From Mimachlamys varia (lineage: Eukaryota; Mollusca; Bivalvia; Pectinida; Pectinidae): a stretch of DNA of 64,000 bases. A program made the translations under genes and the position numbers. Below are positions 22,762 through 32,990 of this stretch, one piece after another. The first letter of the stretch is position 1. Each line of letters starts with the position of its first letter. The notes under the pieces are model-generated. The model was not told the DNA's origin. It ran no database searches and was given only the letters and a program-made list of their open reading frames with translations. The stretch covers positions 26,659,001 to 26,723,000 of the forward strand of contig OX392538.1 of the NCBI GenBank assembly GCA_947623455.1, read 5' to 3'.

Positions 22762-23361
22762 TGTTACGGTCAGAAATAAACCGTGGTAAAGCCAACAAAA
22801 TAAACAATGAATCCTGTCTAAAATTTAACAATTTATTTTAACAATGACAAAATGACATTTACAGGTAAATACAATATTATCCTGAGTAATATAGCAATAA
22901 ATTGTACTCAAAATATTCTCTGTGTAATAAGAATTAGAATGTCCAATGAATCCTTTAACACTGTTCACAGTATCCAGGTCCAAGAATGAGAGATGAATTA
23001 ATCCGTTAATCCAAGGTGAAATGATGGAATAAATCCGTGTCCGATTAATGAATGCAAGTGTGCGTACTATAATCCCCAGTGTTTGGTAGTGCTGACCCAC
23101 CAAAGCAGAGCTGAGCTTATATATACTTCTAAGTTTCTAGTTTATTCTAGACTATTTCAAGTCTAGAACATACATGTCCACACACAGAGAACATTCAAAT
23201 TAATTCTACATATCAATAAGTAAACACGTTTGGTTTCTAGAATATTCTCAACATTGTTTACTCTACACAAGTTATGCAATATAGTCAACATGTTTACAAC
23301 ACACAAATTAAACCATATTATCAACATGTTAACATCACAATAATTATGCTGTATAGTAACA
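22762..23361 (-). repeat. 3' LTR of the Gmr1-like element
   Basis: 600 bp, bounded by TGTTACGG and AGTAACA on the plus strand, so TG...CA on the element strand. It is nearly identical to the copy at 28078. A TATATATA box-like sequence lies near 23118, followed by hairpin-prone TTCTAGACTAT and CAAGTCTAGAA. Confidence 0.92.
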
Positions 23362-23372
23362 CCTCCCCCTTA
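23362..23372 (-). promoter_or_regulatory. Polypurine tract
   Basis: AAGGGGGAGG directly abuts the 3' LTR on the element strand, the expected primer for plus-strand DNA synthesis. Confidence 0.8.
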
Positions 23373-23485
23373 AAAAAATTTGAATGTTAATGAAAATTTT
23401 AGTAATTAATACAATGCTATAAACATTATAGCTGTAAACATATGCAAATGAATTGTACAATTGCTCTGTCTTATTGAATAAACAT

Positions 23486-24184
23486 CTAACCTACTCTAGA
23501 CAAAGCATCAGCAATAACATTGTCTCTACCCTTGATATGAGTAACAATCATGTTGTATTCCTGTAACAACAAACTCCACCTTGTCAGTCTCTGATTTTTG
23601 TTTGACATCTTATGAAGAAAGGTGAGAGGGTTGTGATCAGTAAAAACAAGAATTGGATGTAAAGTAATACTGAGATAAACATCAAAATGTTGTAAAGCTG
23701 ACAACAATGCCAAACACTCTTTTTCAATGGTAGAATAGTTTTGCTGATATTTGTTAAGTTTCTTTGAAAAGTAACAAATAGGTCTATCTACATGTTCATT
23801 ATCATCTTGAAACAAAACAGCCCCAATTCCTACATCACTAGCATCAACAGCAAGTTTGAACTGTTTTGAATAGTTTGGAGCAGAGAGAACTGGACCACTG
23901 ATCAAATGTCCCAAGTATTCTACGGTTGCTCGACAAAATTCACTTTTTCCAAGATTGACTGTCAAGTTGGCATTTGAGAGGCGTTTGAAAAAAGCACGCA
24001 TAATCCTTATGTGTTCCTCCCATGTTGAACTGTAGATGATTACGTCATCAATGTATGCTTCACATCCATCCAGATCCTGGGTTAGGGAATGAATCATCCT
24101 TTGAAACGTTGCTGGAGCGTTTTTCATCCCAAATGGCATGACTTTATACTGGAATAATCCATCTGGAGTGACAAAAGCAGAGAT
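23486..24184 (-). pseudogene. pol: Reverse transcriptase (C-terminal part) and RNase H, with deletion
   Basis: After an in-frame stop at 24185-24187 the frame continues through MPFGMKNAPATFQRM and YIDDVIIYS (the catalytic YxDD box), then the thumb as far as VEYLGHLISG. It jumps directly to PVLSAPNYSKQFKLAVDASD, the first RNase H Asp. The linker normally found between these parts, several tens of residues, is missing in frame. RNase H continues through IEKECLALLSAL (Glu), VFTDHNPL (Asp) and ends with DNVIADALSR. The protein would act in reverse transcription inside the virus-like particle; this copy lacks the connection domain. Confidence 0.9.
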
Positions 24185-26473
24185 TTATTTGGCTCTCTCT
24201 GTCAAAGGCACCTGCCAATAACCTTTCAATAGGTCAAACTTACTAACAAACCTAGCACTGCCAATTTTATCGATACAGTCATCGATTCTGGGGATTGGAT
24301 AAGAGTCAGTTTTTGTAACAGCATTCAATTTTCTAAAGTCTGTACACAACCGGTAAGAACCATCCTGCTTTCCAACGAGAACACATGGAGAGCTCCAGTC
24401 ACTATTGCTACGTTTAATAATGTCATTCTCGAGCATGTACTGAACTACTTTCCTTAGAAATTGTAACTTGATTGGATTCATCCGATATGGGTGTTGTTTT
24501 ATGGGTGAAGCATCTCCAATTTCCACGTCATGGCAGGCTGCATTTGTTTTGGCTGGTACATCCGGAAATATTTTTGGATAATCTCGAATCAAATTTTCCA
24601 CTTCATTTTTCTGGTTTTTGTTTAGGTGACCCAGTTTCACATCCAGATTTGACAGTATTTCCGAATTCTTCAAACGTACACTTGGCATAAAGTCTTTCTC
24701 GGTAACATCCACATGTACATTGTCATCGACGTCATGGTCACAACCCAATGAGGAATTACTAGCATGTGCTAAGATGGAAACAGGTTTTACAAAAATTTGT
24801 TCACCTCTCTCAACATACTCTTTCAACATATTCAAATGACATACTCTCTTTTCTTTACGCCGATCTGGAGTTCTTACAACATAGTTCAAATCACTGAGTT
24901 TGCTTTCTACCTCATATGGACCAAAGTATCTAGCTTCCAAAGGATGACCAGGAACTGGCAGAAATACAAGAACTTTATCACCAGGCTTAAATATTCTGTT
25001 CCTGGCATTCTTATCATACCAAATTTTTATTTTGCTTTGTGAACTTTTCAAGTTTTCTTGGGCAATTGTACATGCATTATGCAATCTCTCTTTAAAGCTA
25101 GACACATAGTCTAAAATATTCACATTAGTAGGCTCAGTCAACCATTTTTCTTTCAATAATCTCAAAGGTCCCCTAACTGTGTGGCCAAACACTAACTCAA
25201 AGGGACTGAATCCAAGGGATTCCTGAACTGCTTCTCTATCAGCAAACAACAAAAGATGAACCCCCTCATCCCAATTTTTTTCAGACTGAAAACAGAATGT
25301 CCGAATCATAGTCTTGAGGGTCTGGTGAAAACGTTCAAGTGCCCCCTGGGATTCAGGGTGGTAAGCACTAGACTTGTACTGCCTAATACCTAACTCATGC
25401 ATAACCTGCTGAAATAACCCAGACATGAAATTTGAACCTTGATCAGACTGAATAGCCTTAGGAATGCCTACTAAACAGAAAAACTTAGTAAGAGCCTTCA
25501 CTATAGTCTTTGCCTTAATATTCCTAAGGGGAATTGCTTCAGGAAAACGCGTAGATGCACACATGATGGTAAGAAGATACATGTCTCCTGCCCTAGTCTT
25601 AGGAAGAGGCCCTACACAATCAACTAACACTCTACTAAATGGCTCTTCAAAAGCTGGGATAGGCTGCAGGGGAGCAGGCGGTATTTTCTGATTTGGTTTA
25701 CCAACCATTTGACAAACATGACATGATCTACAAAACTTTGAAACATCACTCCTAAGCTTAGGCCAATAAAAATGACTAAGAATCCTACCACAAGTCTTAT
25801 TTATGCCCAAATGACCAGCTAAGGGTGTGTCGTGAGCTATAGTCATAATGTCCCCTCGATACAACACAGGAACTACTATCTGGTGAACGACTCGCCACTC
25901 CTCCTCTGGAGATGCATCTGGTGGTCGCCACTTCCTCATCATAATACCATCTTCGATGTAAAAGCACTCTGGAACCTTTGCCGCCTCATCTGGAGGGAGA
26001 GCCTTCTTACTGAGCTGGATAATGTCTGGATCTCTGAGCTGCTCAGTAAGCAACTGCTCCTTGCTTAAGGCATCTTTGTTTTTATCAAATGGCAGAGGCT
26101 TATAGAGGGAACCATCCTTCTGGCTTCCGACCTGTACGGTAGTGTCAGACATGTTGTCCACCGGTACATGGTTGTTGTACATTTTTGATAAAAATGTGTC
26201 ACTAAGGTCAATGTCAGGAACACAACCAGTACTGTCAGGGGCATCCACTTGACCTTCAGCATCTGTCTGCTGTTTCTTCGCCATAGCCCTGGTTACAGCA
26301 CATGATGGGTATAACTCCTGGTCTTCATCAATGGTCTGATCAACTGGCATAACTTTATCACAAACCACGGGATCAGCCACAACTTTGCCCCCAGCTAAAT
26401 CATTGCCTAACAATAAGGAAACGCCCTGAACTGGAAGAGTAGGCCGCACACCTACGATAACAGGTCCAGTGAT
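24185..26473 (-). CDS. pol: Pol: protease end, integrase, then start of reverse transcriptase
   Basis: The frame is open from just after a stop at 26474-26476 to a stop at 24185. Counting from the first Met (26449), the protease C-terminal motif LLLGNDL is near residue 13. An integrase zinc-binding motif follows (His206, His213, Cys243, Cys246), then the catalytic core with Asp277, Asp336 and Glu372. The last two are 35 residues apart, the classical D,D-35-E. A chromodomain-less integrase tail (KPGDKVLVFLPVPGHPLEAR...GPYEV) precedes the reverse transcriptase, which starts near 600 with PYRMNPIKLQFLRK, SSPCVLVGKQDGSYRLCTDF and KFDLLKGYWQVPL. The frame then stops. The integrase-first order in one continuous frame rules out an assembly of separate fragments. 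Confidence 0.92.
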   Translation of the reverse strand: MTGPVIVGVRPTLPVQGVSLLLGNDLAGGKVVADPVVCDKVMPVDQTIDEDQELYPSCAVTRAMAKKQQTDAEGQVDAPDSTGCVPDIDLSDTFLSKMYNNHVPVDNMSDTTVQVGSQKDGSLYKPLPFDKNKDALSKEQLLTEQLRDPDIIQLSKKALPPDEAAKVPECFYIEDGIMMRKWRPPDASPEEEWRVVHQIVVPVLYRGDIMTIAHDTPLAGHLGINKTCGRILSHFYWPKLRSDVSKFCRSCHVCQMVGKPNQKIPPAPLQPIPAFEEPFSRVLVDCVGPLPKTRAGDMYLLTIMCASTRFPEAIPLRNIKAKTIVKALTKFFCLVGIPKAIQSDQGSNFMSGLFQQVMHELGIRQYKSSAYHPESQGALERFHQTLKTMIRTFCFQSEKNWDEGVHLLLFADREAVQESLGFSPFELVFGHTVRGPLRLLKEKWLTEPTNVNILDYVSSFKERLHNACTIAQENLKSSQSKIKIWYDKNARNRIFKPGDKVLVFLPVPGHPLEARYFGPYEVESKLSDLNYVVRTPDRRKEKRVCHLNMLKEYVERGEQIFVKPVSILAHASNSSLGCDHDVDDNVHVDVTEKDFMPSVRLKNSEILSNLDVKLGHLNKNQKNEVENLIRDYPKIFPDVPAKTNAACHDVEIGDASPIKQHPYRMNPIKLQFLRKVVQYMLENDIIKRSNSDWSSPCVLVGKQDGSYRLCTDFRKLNAVTKTDSYPIPRIDDCIDKIGSARFVSKFDLLKGYWQVPLTERAK

Positions 26474-26939
26474 TTAATCTGACTTCAAGTTAATACGATG
26501 GAGGGGAACATTAATGACGCCTAACTCCACACCCTGTAACAAAACCGATCCACAAACAGAAGTCTGTTCAGACAGAGGCAACACACCTTCTAACAACAAA
26601 GTTTGAGCAGCACCAGTGTCTCGTAAAATCTTAACAGGCTGGAGTTCACTAGACTCATTAAGTGAAACAAATCCCTGAGACAAAAAGGGCTTATAATCCT
26701 CCATAGAATCAAAAGAACTGGACTTGTGACCCTGTACATCAGGTTTTTCAAAATTAGTCTTAACAAAGGGCTTCCTGTCACTTTTCATAACGGCACAAGC
26801 ATGGGGTTGTGGATTTTTATCGAACTCACGCTTCCTCTGAAGTTTAAAACAATCACCTATAAGATGACCCCTTTTCTTACAATAAACACAAGTAGGAAGT
26901 GAGTCTGGACCAACTGAACTGGAATTTCGATTAAATTTT
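26474..26939 (-). pseudogene. pol: Gag zinc knuckle and protease, separated from Gag by a frameshift
   Basis: This minus-strand frame starts near 26939, past a one-base shift relative to the Gag frame. It reads PTCVYCKKRGHLIGDC, a CCHC zinc knuckle (C-x2-C-x4-H-x4-C). The aspartic protease active site follows as ILRDTGAAQTLL (DTGA). A stop codon at 26474-26476 separates it from the protease C-terminal LLLGND motif in the next open stretch. The shift could be a programmed frameshift, but with other lesions in this copy a simple indel is more likely. Confidence 0.8.
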
Positions 26940-27969
26940 GACCAGAAGTAGAACCTACATGAGAGGTTGACTGGGGAGTTGACTGAGCACTACTTTTGTT
27001 TTCAGTACTTGCAGTACTTTGATTTTTCACAAAACTACTACCACCTTGTTTTGTCAAAAAACTCTTCTTATGAGTAAGAGCATAAGAATCTGACATGACT
27101 GCTGCCTCATTCAAAGTTTTCACACCTCTATCATCTAAATGAGTTCTCAAATCTTGTGGTACACTCTGCCTAAATTCTTCTAACAACAATAGCTGTCTTA
27201 AATTGTCAAAATTTTTCTCAATCTTTTTGGATCTTAACCACTGATCAAACAAATCTTCTTTTTCTCTAGCAAATTCCACATAAGTCTGAGAGTCAAATTT
27301 TTTGTAATTTCTAAATTTCTGCCTGTAAGCCTCAGGAACTAATTCATATGCCTTTAAAATAGCGGCCTTCACCTGGTCATAACCAGAACTTTTATCAATG
27401 CTGAGTACTGAGTAAACTTCAGCAGCCTTACCAATGAGCACACTTTGTAACATTGTAGGCCAAACAGCACGAGGCCATTTCAAATTTTCAGCAACTTTCT
27501 CAAATTGTGGAAAATATTTATCAACAGATTTTTCCATGAATTTAGGTACAAGCCTAATATTTTTCGCGGCATCAAATTCTGTCCTTTTTTGACCAAGTGA
27601 AGTTTCTGAACCTTGAGCTGCCAGTTTGATATTAGCTTCATGTTCTAGCTTTAGTTTTTCTAATTGAAACTGTCTATCTCTTTCTCTTTCCTGCATTTCT
27701 CTTTCTTCCTTTCTTTCCTGAATTTCTAACTTTCTTAGTTCAAGCTGATAGCCAAAAAACCCAGCCTCTTCTGATGGAAACTGATAAGGCTCTAAAATGT
27801 TCTTATCAACTAAATGTTTTGCTACAATGGTTTTAATTTCAAGCTTTCTCATAGAAGTTTTTACTGACAGCCCAAATTTTTGTCCTAATTCAATCAAATC
27901 TGATTTTTTCAAAGATTCAAACTTTTCCTGGGCAGGCGATTGTAAAAATTCTTCTACAATAGATGTCAT
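26857..27969 (-). CDS. gag: Gag (capsid) of the Gmr1-like element
   Basis: 370 codons start at an ATG just inside the leader, about 85 bases from the primer-binding site. An N-terminal segment with a helical start (MTSIVEEFLQSPAQEKFESL) precedes a long charged coiled coil (about residues 75-125, rich in Glu, Arg, Lys). A capsid-like region follows, with KYFPQFEKVAENLKWP, YRQKFRNYKK, EDLFDQWL and EEFRQSVPQDLRTHL. This last part resembles the SCAN domain of vertebrate zinc-finger proteins. The literature derives SCAN from the gag of Gmr1-like elements. The C-terminal 20 or so residues are out of frame relative to the zinc knuckle and are probably not native. Confidence 0.85.
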   Translation of the reverse strand: MTSIVEEFLQSPAQEKFESLKKSDLIELGQKFGLSVKTSMRKLEIKTIVAKHLVDKNILEPYQFPSEEAGFFGYQLELRKLEIQERKEEREMQERERDRQFQLEKLKLEHEANIKLAAQGSETSLGQKRTEFDAAKNIRLVPKFMEKSVDKYFPQFEKVAENLKWPRAVWPTMLQSVLIGKAAEVYSVLSIDKSSGYDQVKAAILKAYELVPEAYRQKFRNYKKFDSQTYVEFAREKEDLFDQWLRSKKIEKNFDNLRQLLLLEEFRQSVPQDLRTHLDDRGVKTLNEAAVMSDSYALTHKKSFLTKQGGSSFVKNQSTASTENKSSAQSTPQSTSHVGSTSGQNLIEIPVQLVQTHFLLVFIVRKGVIL

Positions 27970-28053
27970 GATGAATTTTGCTGGCTTTACTTTTCAAAAT
28001 AAAAGCAAATATGCTATTAATTTACTCTTTACAAAACTAATGCAATTAGATCG

Positions 28054-28071
28054 ATCCCGGACGAGCCCCCA
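28054..28071 (-). promoter_or_regulatory. Primer-binding site, tRNA-Pro type
   Basis: TGGGGGCTCGTCCGGGAT lies six bases inside the 5' LTR on the element strand. It equals the 18-nt proline-tRNA primer site known from murine leukaemia virus and complements the 3' end of tRNA-Pro. Confidence 0.88.
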
Positions 28072-28077
28072 AATTTC

Positions 28078-28678
28078 TGTTACGGTCAGAAATAAACCGT
28101 GGTAAAGCCAGACAAAATAAACAATGAATCCTGTCTAAAATTTAACAATTTATTTTAACAATGACAAAATGACATTTACAGGTAAATACAATATTATCCT
28201 GAGTAATATAGCAATAAATTGTACTCACAATATTCTCTGTGTAATAAGAATTAGAATGTCCAATGAATCCTTTTACACTGTTCACAGTATCCAGGTCCAA
28301 GAATGAGAGATGAATTAATCCGTTAATCCAAGGTGAAATGATAGAATAAATCCGTGTCCGATTAATGAATGCAAGTGTACGTACTATAATCCCCAGTGTT
28401 TGGTAGTGCTGACCCACCAAAGCAGAGCTGAGCTTATATATACTTCTAAGTTTCTAGTTTATTCTAGACTATTCCAAGTCTAGAACATACATGTCCACAC
28501 ACAGAGAACATTCAAATTAATTCTACATATCAATAACTAAACACGTTTGGTTTCTAGAATATTCTCAACATTGTTTACTCTACACAAGTTATGCAATATA
28601 GTCAACATGTTTACAACACACAAATTAAACCATATTATCAACATGTTAACATCACAATAATTATGCTGTATAGTAACA
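28078..28678 (-). repeat. 5' LTR of the Gmr1-like element
   Basis: 601 bp, nearly identical to the copy at 22762. Visible differences are few (for example CACAATA for CAAAATA, GATAG for GATGG, AACTA for AAGTA, and a small indel near the U5 end), close to 1.2 percent. It should contain the element's promoter; a TATATATA sequence stands near 28435. Confidence 0.92.
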
Positions 28679-28682
28679 GCTT

Positions 28683-29850
28683 CTCAAGGGATCATCCTGC
28701 AATAGAACATCCTGTCACTGATGGTTTAAAAAGTAGCATGGGCCACGGAAAAGTTTACAGACAAACCCCTACAGAAAATATAGTAATTAAGGGGACTTTA
28801 AATATTGAGGAGTAGACTAAGCTTGCTGGCTGTGGTTTTGACCGTGGTTTTTTCTAAAGATGTACAGCATGGGTTTACGTTACTAGAACAAGATATAGAT
28901 TTGCTCACCCTAGCAGAGTCGGACAATTATTCGTCGCGTACAAAATACTTTGACTTTAGTGAAAAGCAGATTGAACATGAAATCGCACAAGTAACCTGAG
29001 GAAAAACCAACTATCATAAGTGCACTAGGTGCTATTCAAAAATCGTCTTCAAGGATCAGACTTATTTATGATGCCTGTAAACCATTTTAAATCTCCCTTA
29101 ATGACCACATTTTATCAGAATGTTCGTGTGAATATATGGATTTTCAGGAGGCCACCACGCATATTACCGCGGGGTTCAAAGTGGCCTTAAGCAATGCATA
29201 TAAGCCGGTACCAATTCATCCATCTAACTTCACAGCGGCACGGTTAAAATGAACTTTTTCAGGCGAAACTCAACCCACACAAATGTTTGAGTGCAGACTG
29301 CCATTTTGTGTCTCTAAAAGTATATTTCCAGCTTCTGAGTAGTGCTGTAAGTCGGATGCTAAAAAGAAAATACAGCTTCAAGGTACCTAGATGTTTATTT
29401 TTTTGGATTATGGAAGAATCCTTTGAAAGATACCTCCAAGCTTTAAACACACTCATTCAAGTTTCCATAAATTGGTAAAAATGTCGAGGGACCAAGCACG
29501 CATATTCGGTTTTTGGGATCGATAGTGAAATTATGACACTTGCATAACCTCAGGATTAGCTTGGAAACATGTGTCATGCTTGTAACAATCGTACGTGTTG
29601 AAAAAACGTGCAAGTCAGAAACAGCTGGAAACTCTATGTGGAAAATTAAGCTAGGCAGCTCAGGTAATATGCGATTGACGATCATTTCTGCGTCATATAA
29701 GTATGAAGGACGCAATAGTCGATAGACATCAGAAAGCTCTACTATTTCCAGCAATGTTCAAGGACTTGGAGTGGTGGTTTTCGTTCATTGATCTCTTTAA
29801 TGGGACGTGGAATATTCTGAATTTAAAGCCAGTAACCTCCCACCAAGACT
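28683..29850 (+). pseudogene. DIRS-like reverse transcriptase / RNase H relic
   Basis: Across several frame changes the plus strand shows motifs of DIRS-type elements: ISALGAIQKSSSRIRLIYDA, VPIHPSNF, TFSGETQPTQMFECRLPF, FLDYGRIL (degenerate YLDD box), then LETLCGKLS, AAQVICD and DLEWWFSFIDLFNGTW of the RNase H region. The order matches an intact element. Many stops and shifts show a long-dead copy. It continues the sequence cut by the LTR element at 22762-28678. No tyrosine recombinase was recognised downstream. Confidence 0.75.
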
Positions 29851-30739
29851 AATGCAATGGTGACCATTATTATGTAAATTGGGAGCTAGACATGCCCCAT
29901 ATATATAGTCAAATAACGAGTTTGTATTGAGTACTCATCACTCACAGTTGATAATAATGATTATGACGTTTGATTCTTAGTGTATTTAGATTGAACGTAA
30001 ACTGCTCAGTGGGAACAATGTTTAGCGTAGTATGCATAAAAAAATTCAAGAATATGCGATAGAATCGGGAAATGTCAAACTTCGAGATGAATTATATTTT
30101 TATGTCATATTTACAGTGACGGGAACGCTATTTCACAATTTCACAAAACAAGTCTTACATTAGTTCCCTTACACAAAAAGATACTCTACCCGAAGCTTTG
30201 AACCACTAAACTGTCAGCCATCCAATGTTGAATACGGTATTGGGTTACGACAAAGAATGAATGGTCATCGTTCGGCTGTTTACCGGGACAAGCATCACTG
30301 TTTATATCAACATTTCAATATTCCCGACCATTCTATTCTTTTTCTGAACGTCCATATCATGGGAAGATGATCACCCTTCAAAATATCCTACACTCAGAAA
30401 GCGGGAGGAATACCATATACGACTTCTTGTCACTGCTATGCCATATGGATACAATGATCGTATAGATTCAGTGGGAAACTTATCGAGTCCTGGATGCAGT
30501 CAAACAAATGTAATGTCTTTTTTCAATCCTCAAAGGAGACGCCATCGTAGTCATTGTCATCGACATTATAATAGTCAGACGGAATGCAATGTGAAGTTTG
30601 AAGATCTAATGAAAACTTTAAAAGGACCATTAGGTTACACTACGTCAGGACAACGTTGTTTTCACTTCTCCAGGCTGCATTACGAACTCTCCAAGGACTT
30701 AAACAATACAAGTTATGGATGACCTGTGAAAACTAGCGT
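29851..30739. other. Unassigned, probably retroelement debris
   Basis: A plus-strand frame at 30438-30722 (94 codons, with PQRRRHRSHCHRHYNSQTEC) looks protein-like but matches no motif I know. The position between two retroelement relics favours repeat origin. Confidence 0.3.
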
Positions 30740-30970
30740 CGATACTCCGTAAGATTATTGATGATGTTGCAGAAATTCCACTTTTTAAGCCTTTTCGAAC
30801 GGAAGGCAAGAGACACCATCATGAAAATCGAATTTGCCAATAAGGGATTGATGCCATTAACATCAGCAATATCTTGCACCAAAAGTTTGTTCAAGCTAAC
30901 ACATCACCGTACTTCCGATGTAAAAGTACACCGATCATTTCATACAGTTATTTCTCTCATCCCTACCGGT
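30740..30970 (+). pseudogene. Upstream piece of a Penelope-like element, cut by an insertion
   Basis: The frame PYFRCKSTPIISYSY near 30907-30951 resembles the segment that precedes FNYKQTL in Penelope-like polyproteins. FNYKQTLH itself is found only at about 31977-32000. The two parts are separated by roughly 1 kb of unrelated sequence, so one element has been split. Confidence 0.45.
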
Positions 30971-31945
30971 GTCATACTGGTCTGTCCAGGTAAATACACC
31001 CATGCTTGCTGTGTGTGTATTACCTCGCTTCCGGTGTAGGATAGCCACGCGCGCGCAATGATACAAAAGTAGGTCGCCGAACCGAAAGTAGATATATCTA
31101 TAGATTTGTAAACACATCGTCTGCTCCATGTGCTAGGCCACATCTAATGTGAAATCAACAAGCAACACAAACAGTCATCTTGAATCATTATTTGCTGGAT
31201 CTTACATTCAAAACTGTTCCATTAACATAACAATTTCAAATCCAACACCAGCACCTCGTCGTCGTGTAAACATGATCGACAGTGACAGCGAGAAAACTAA
31301 ACGTTGTTAACCTAAATATTGACGTCAAACCACGTGCGGCTACTAGCCTTGACTGAACATTCCTTTGATTTGTAGGTCATCGGTGCTTTAAATTACATCG
31401 AATAAACATATTTTAATATCTTTTTTATTTTTAATATAAATTATGTAAATAAAAACACGTTCTTTTATTGTTTTTTATTAATAAAACATATAACTATATT
31501 TTCACGCGAAAGGACACACTAGCTTGGCCGACATCAAGTGATTTGGCTTCGCTTGCAATGACAGGGCTGCTGAAACAACGATAGACTGTGGAAATGAATG
31601 GTTCCCTTCGTTTTTAGAACAGCAAACGTCGTTTGCATATATGGGGTATGGTAAATCGATTGGCGCTGTTCTTTTTTTTATTAAATGCAGTAGGAAAACA
31701 GTTTGGATTCAGAAAAAATGGCGTCTATCTGAGAAAGCTATCGACAGATAGTGCCTATTTTTGCATATTTTAGGTTGGGGAATGAGAGAAAAATACTCAA
31801 TCATATGTGGTTCATGTAGGATAGGGATATTCCACCCTCTGGGTCACAAAATGTGGTAAAACCCTCGGCGGAGCCTCGGGTTTTACCACATTTTGTGACT
31901 CCTCGGATGGAATATCCCTATCCTACATGACCACATATGATAGAG
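30971..31945. mobile_element. Insertion inside the Penelope-like relic, ending in a long palindrome
   Basis: About 1 kb without coding motifs separates the two halves of the retroelement relic. Its right end is a nearly perfect 140-bp palindrome (31801-31940), which may be a terminal or nested foldback element. The left boundary and any target duplication were not resolved. Confidence 0.4.
31801..31940. repeat. 140-bp near-perfect palindrome
   Basis: Arms of about 63 bases carry TCATATGTGG, ATGTAGGATAGGGATATTCC and CACAAAATGTGGTAAAACCC and their complements, meeting around a GC-rich centre near 31870. It can form a long hairpin and is a typical foldback MITE. Confidence 0.85.
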
Positions 31946-31949
31946 TCTT

Positions 31950-32990
31950 ATATCTATACATATTGCACCAAAGCTTTTCAATTACAAGCAAACATTACAC
32001 AATTGAATATAGATGACCTAAGAATGACAACTCTTTCAGCATGTTCATGTTCTTCATCTCAATATTCATATGGTCCAGCTGGACACATAGTAACTGGTAA
32101 TCTGAATATTATCCCCAACATAAAGCTTCGGTAGCTTTTTATGAAAGGTCCTAAGTATCGAGAGAATCCATTCACCAATTGGAATGTGATTTTCAAGATT
32201 CTTATGGACTCGGTGGAAGATTACGCCAGACAATGGACTAAACGTGAGCATGCTGAAATTGATTCACTTTCAGAGTGGATGAAGTCTATCAGGTCCTCTA
32301 TTCAGAAAATAATAAGCAATTTGCATCACAAAATGAAAACTAAGCACAGGTCGATGCTTCTTGACCCCGATGTCCGTTCAACACTCTACCATCTACATGA
32401 TAAGTATGTGGTTGTGTCTGCAGACTAAGCATCTAACAACTTGATCTTTGTTTGCAAACGCTATAACATATATATTGCTTGCAAAAAGAGCTAGGCCTAC
32501 TTGATAACCTAGGTGGGTTACCATCTTACACATTGACCAGTTTTCCGAAAGATGAAAGACTGTATAACTATGCTTCTCTATTACAATCTTTCCAAGTATC
32601 GGTTAATGGGCAAGACGCTGACCTACCTCGTCTTTATTGAATACCGAGACTGCACAAGGATCATGATAAGCCGTTGCTCGACCAAGCCCTTATCAGAACT
32701 TTTTACTACCATTCTAAGTACCATAAAATCAGGACTCCAGCCTAATTGTGACACTGTATACTCCAAAGGGGAATCAATGGGGATGTTGAAATTCGAAAGA
32801 TCTTTTGATCAATCTTGAACAAACCCTCCTAAAAATGTCTTTTCACTCACAACATTTGATTTGTTCACCCTGTACACTACCATATCTCAAACAAAAATGA
32901 AGGAACGTCTTCGATCGCTTGTTATGAGGGCTTTCTTTTCCAGGAAAGGCTGACGACGATACACAAATATGGTAGTCAGCTATCTTGGAG
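31950..32990 (+). pseudogene. Penelope-like reverse transcriptase relic
   Basis: Motifs in order, across frameshifts, are FNYKQTLH, YGPAGHIVTGNLNI, KGPKYRENPFTNWNV, DSVEDYARQWTKREH, LHDKYVVVSAD, LYWIPRLHKD, CSTKPLSELFTTILSTIKSG, NCDTVYS and FDLFTLYTTIS. This series is known from a large reverse transcriptase family, probably Penelope-like, abundant in molluscs and corals. The catalytic YxDD box and any GIY-YIG endonuclease were not seen, so the copy is truncated as well as frameshifted. The reverse-transcriptase call is firm; the Penelope label is less so. Confidence 0.7.

Larger units (their letters stand above)
22762..28678 (-). mobile_element. Gmr1-like LTR retrotransposon (integrase before reverse transcriptase), inactive
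   Basis: A complete insertion has two LTRs of 600 and 601 bp and a 4-bp GCTT duplication (22758-22761 and 28679-28682). A primer-binding site and a polypurine tract lie next to the LTRs. In minus-strand order it encodes Gag, zinc knuckle, protease, integrase, reverse transcriptase and RNase H. Sequence motifs are gypsy-like but the order is that of copia, which defines the Gmr1 group first reported from cod. LTRs differ at about seven positions plus an indel, so insertion is fairly recent. A gag frameshift, two in-frame stops and a deletion between reverse transcriptase and RNase H make it non-functional. It sits inside DIRS-like sequence. Confidence 0.9.

Noticed and set aside
22825..23103. 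92-codon frame repeated at 28142-28420
   Set aside because: Both copies lie inside the LTRs of the Gmr1-like element, so the duplication reflects LTR identity rather than a gene pair.
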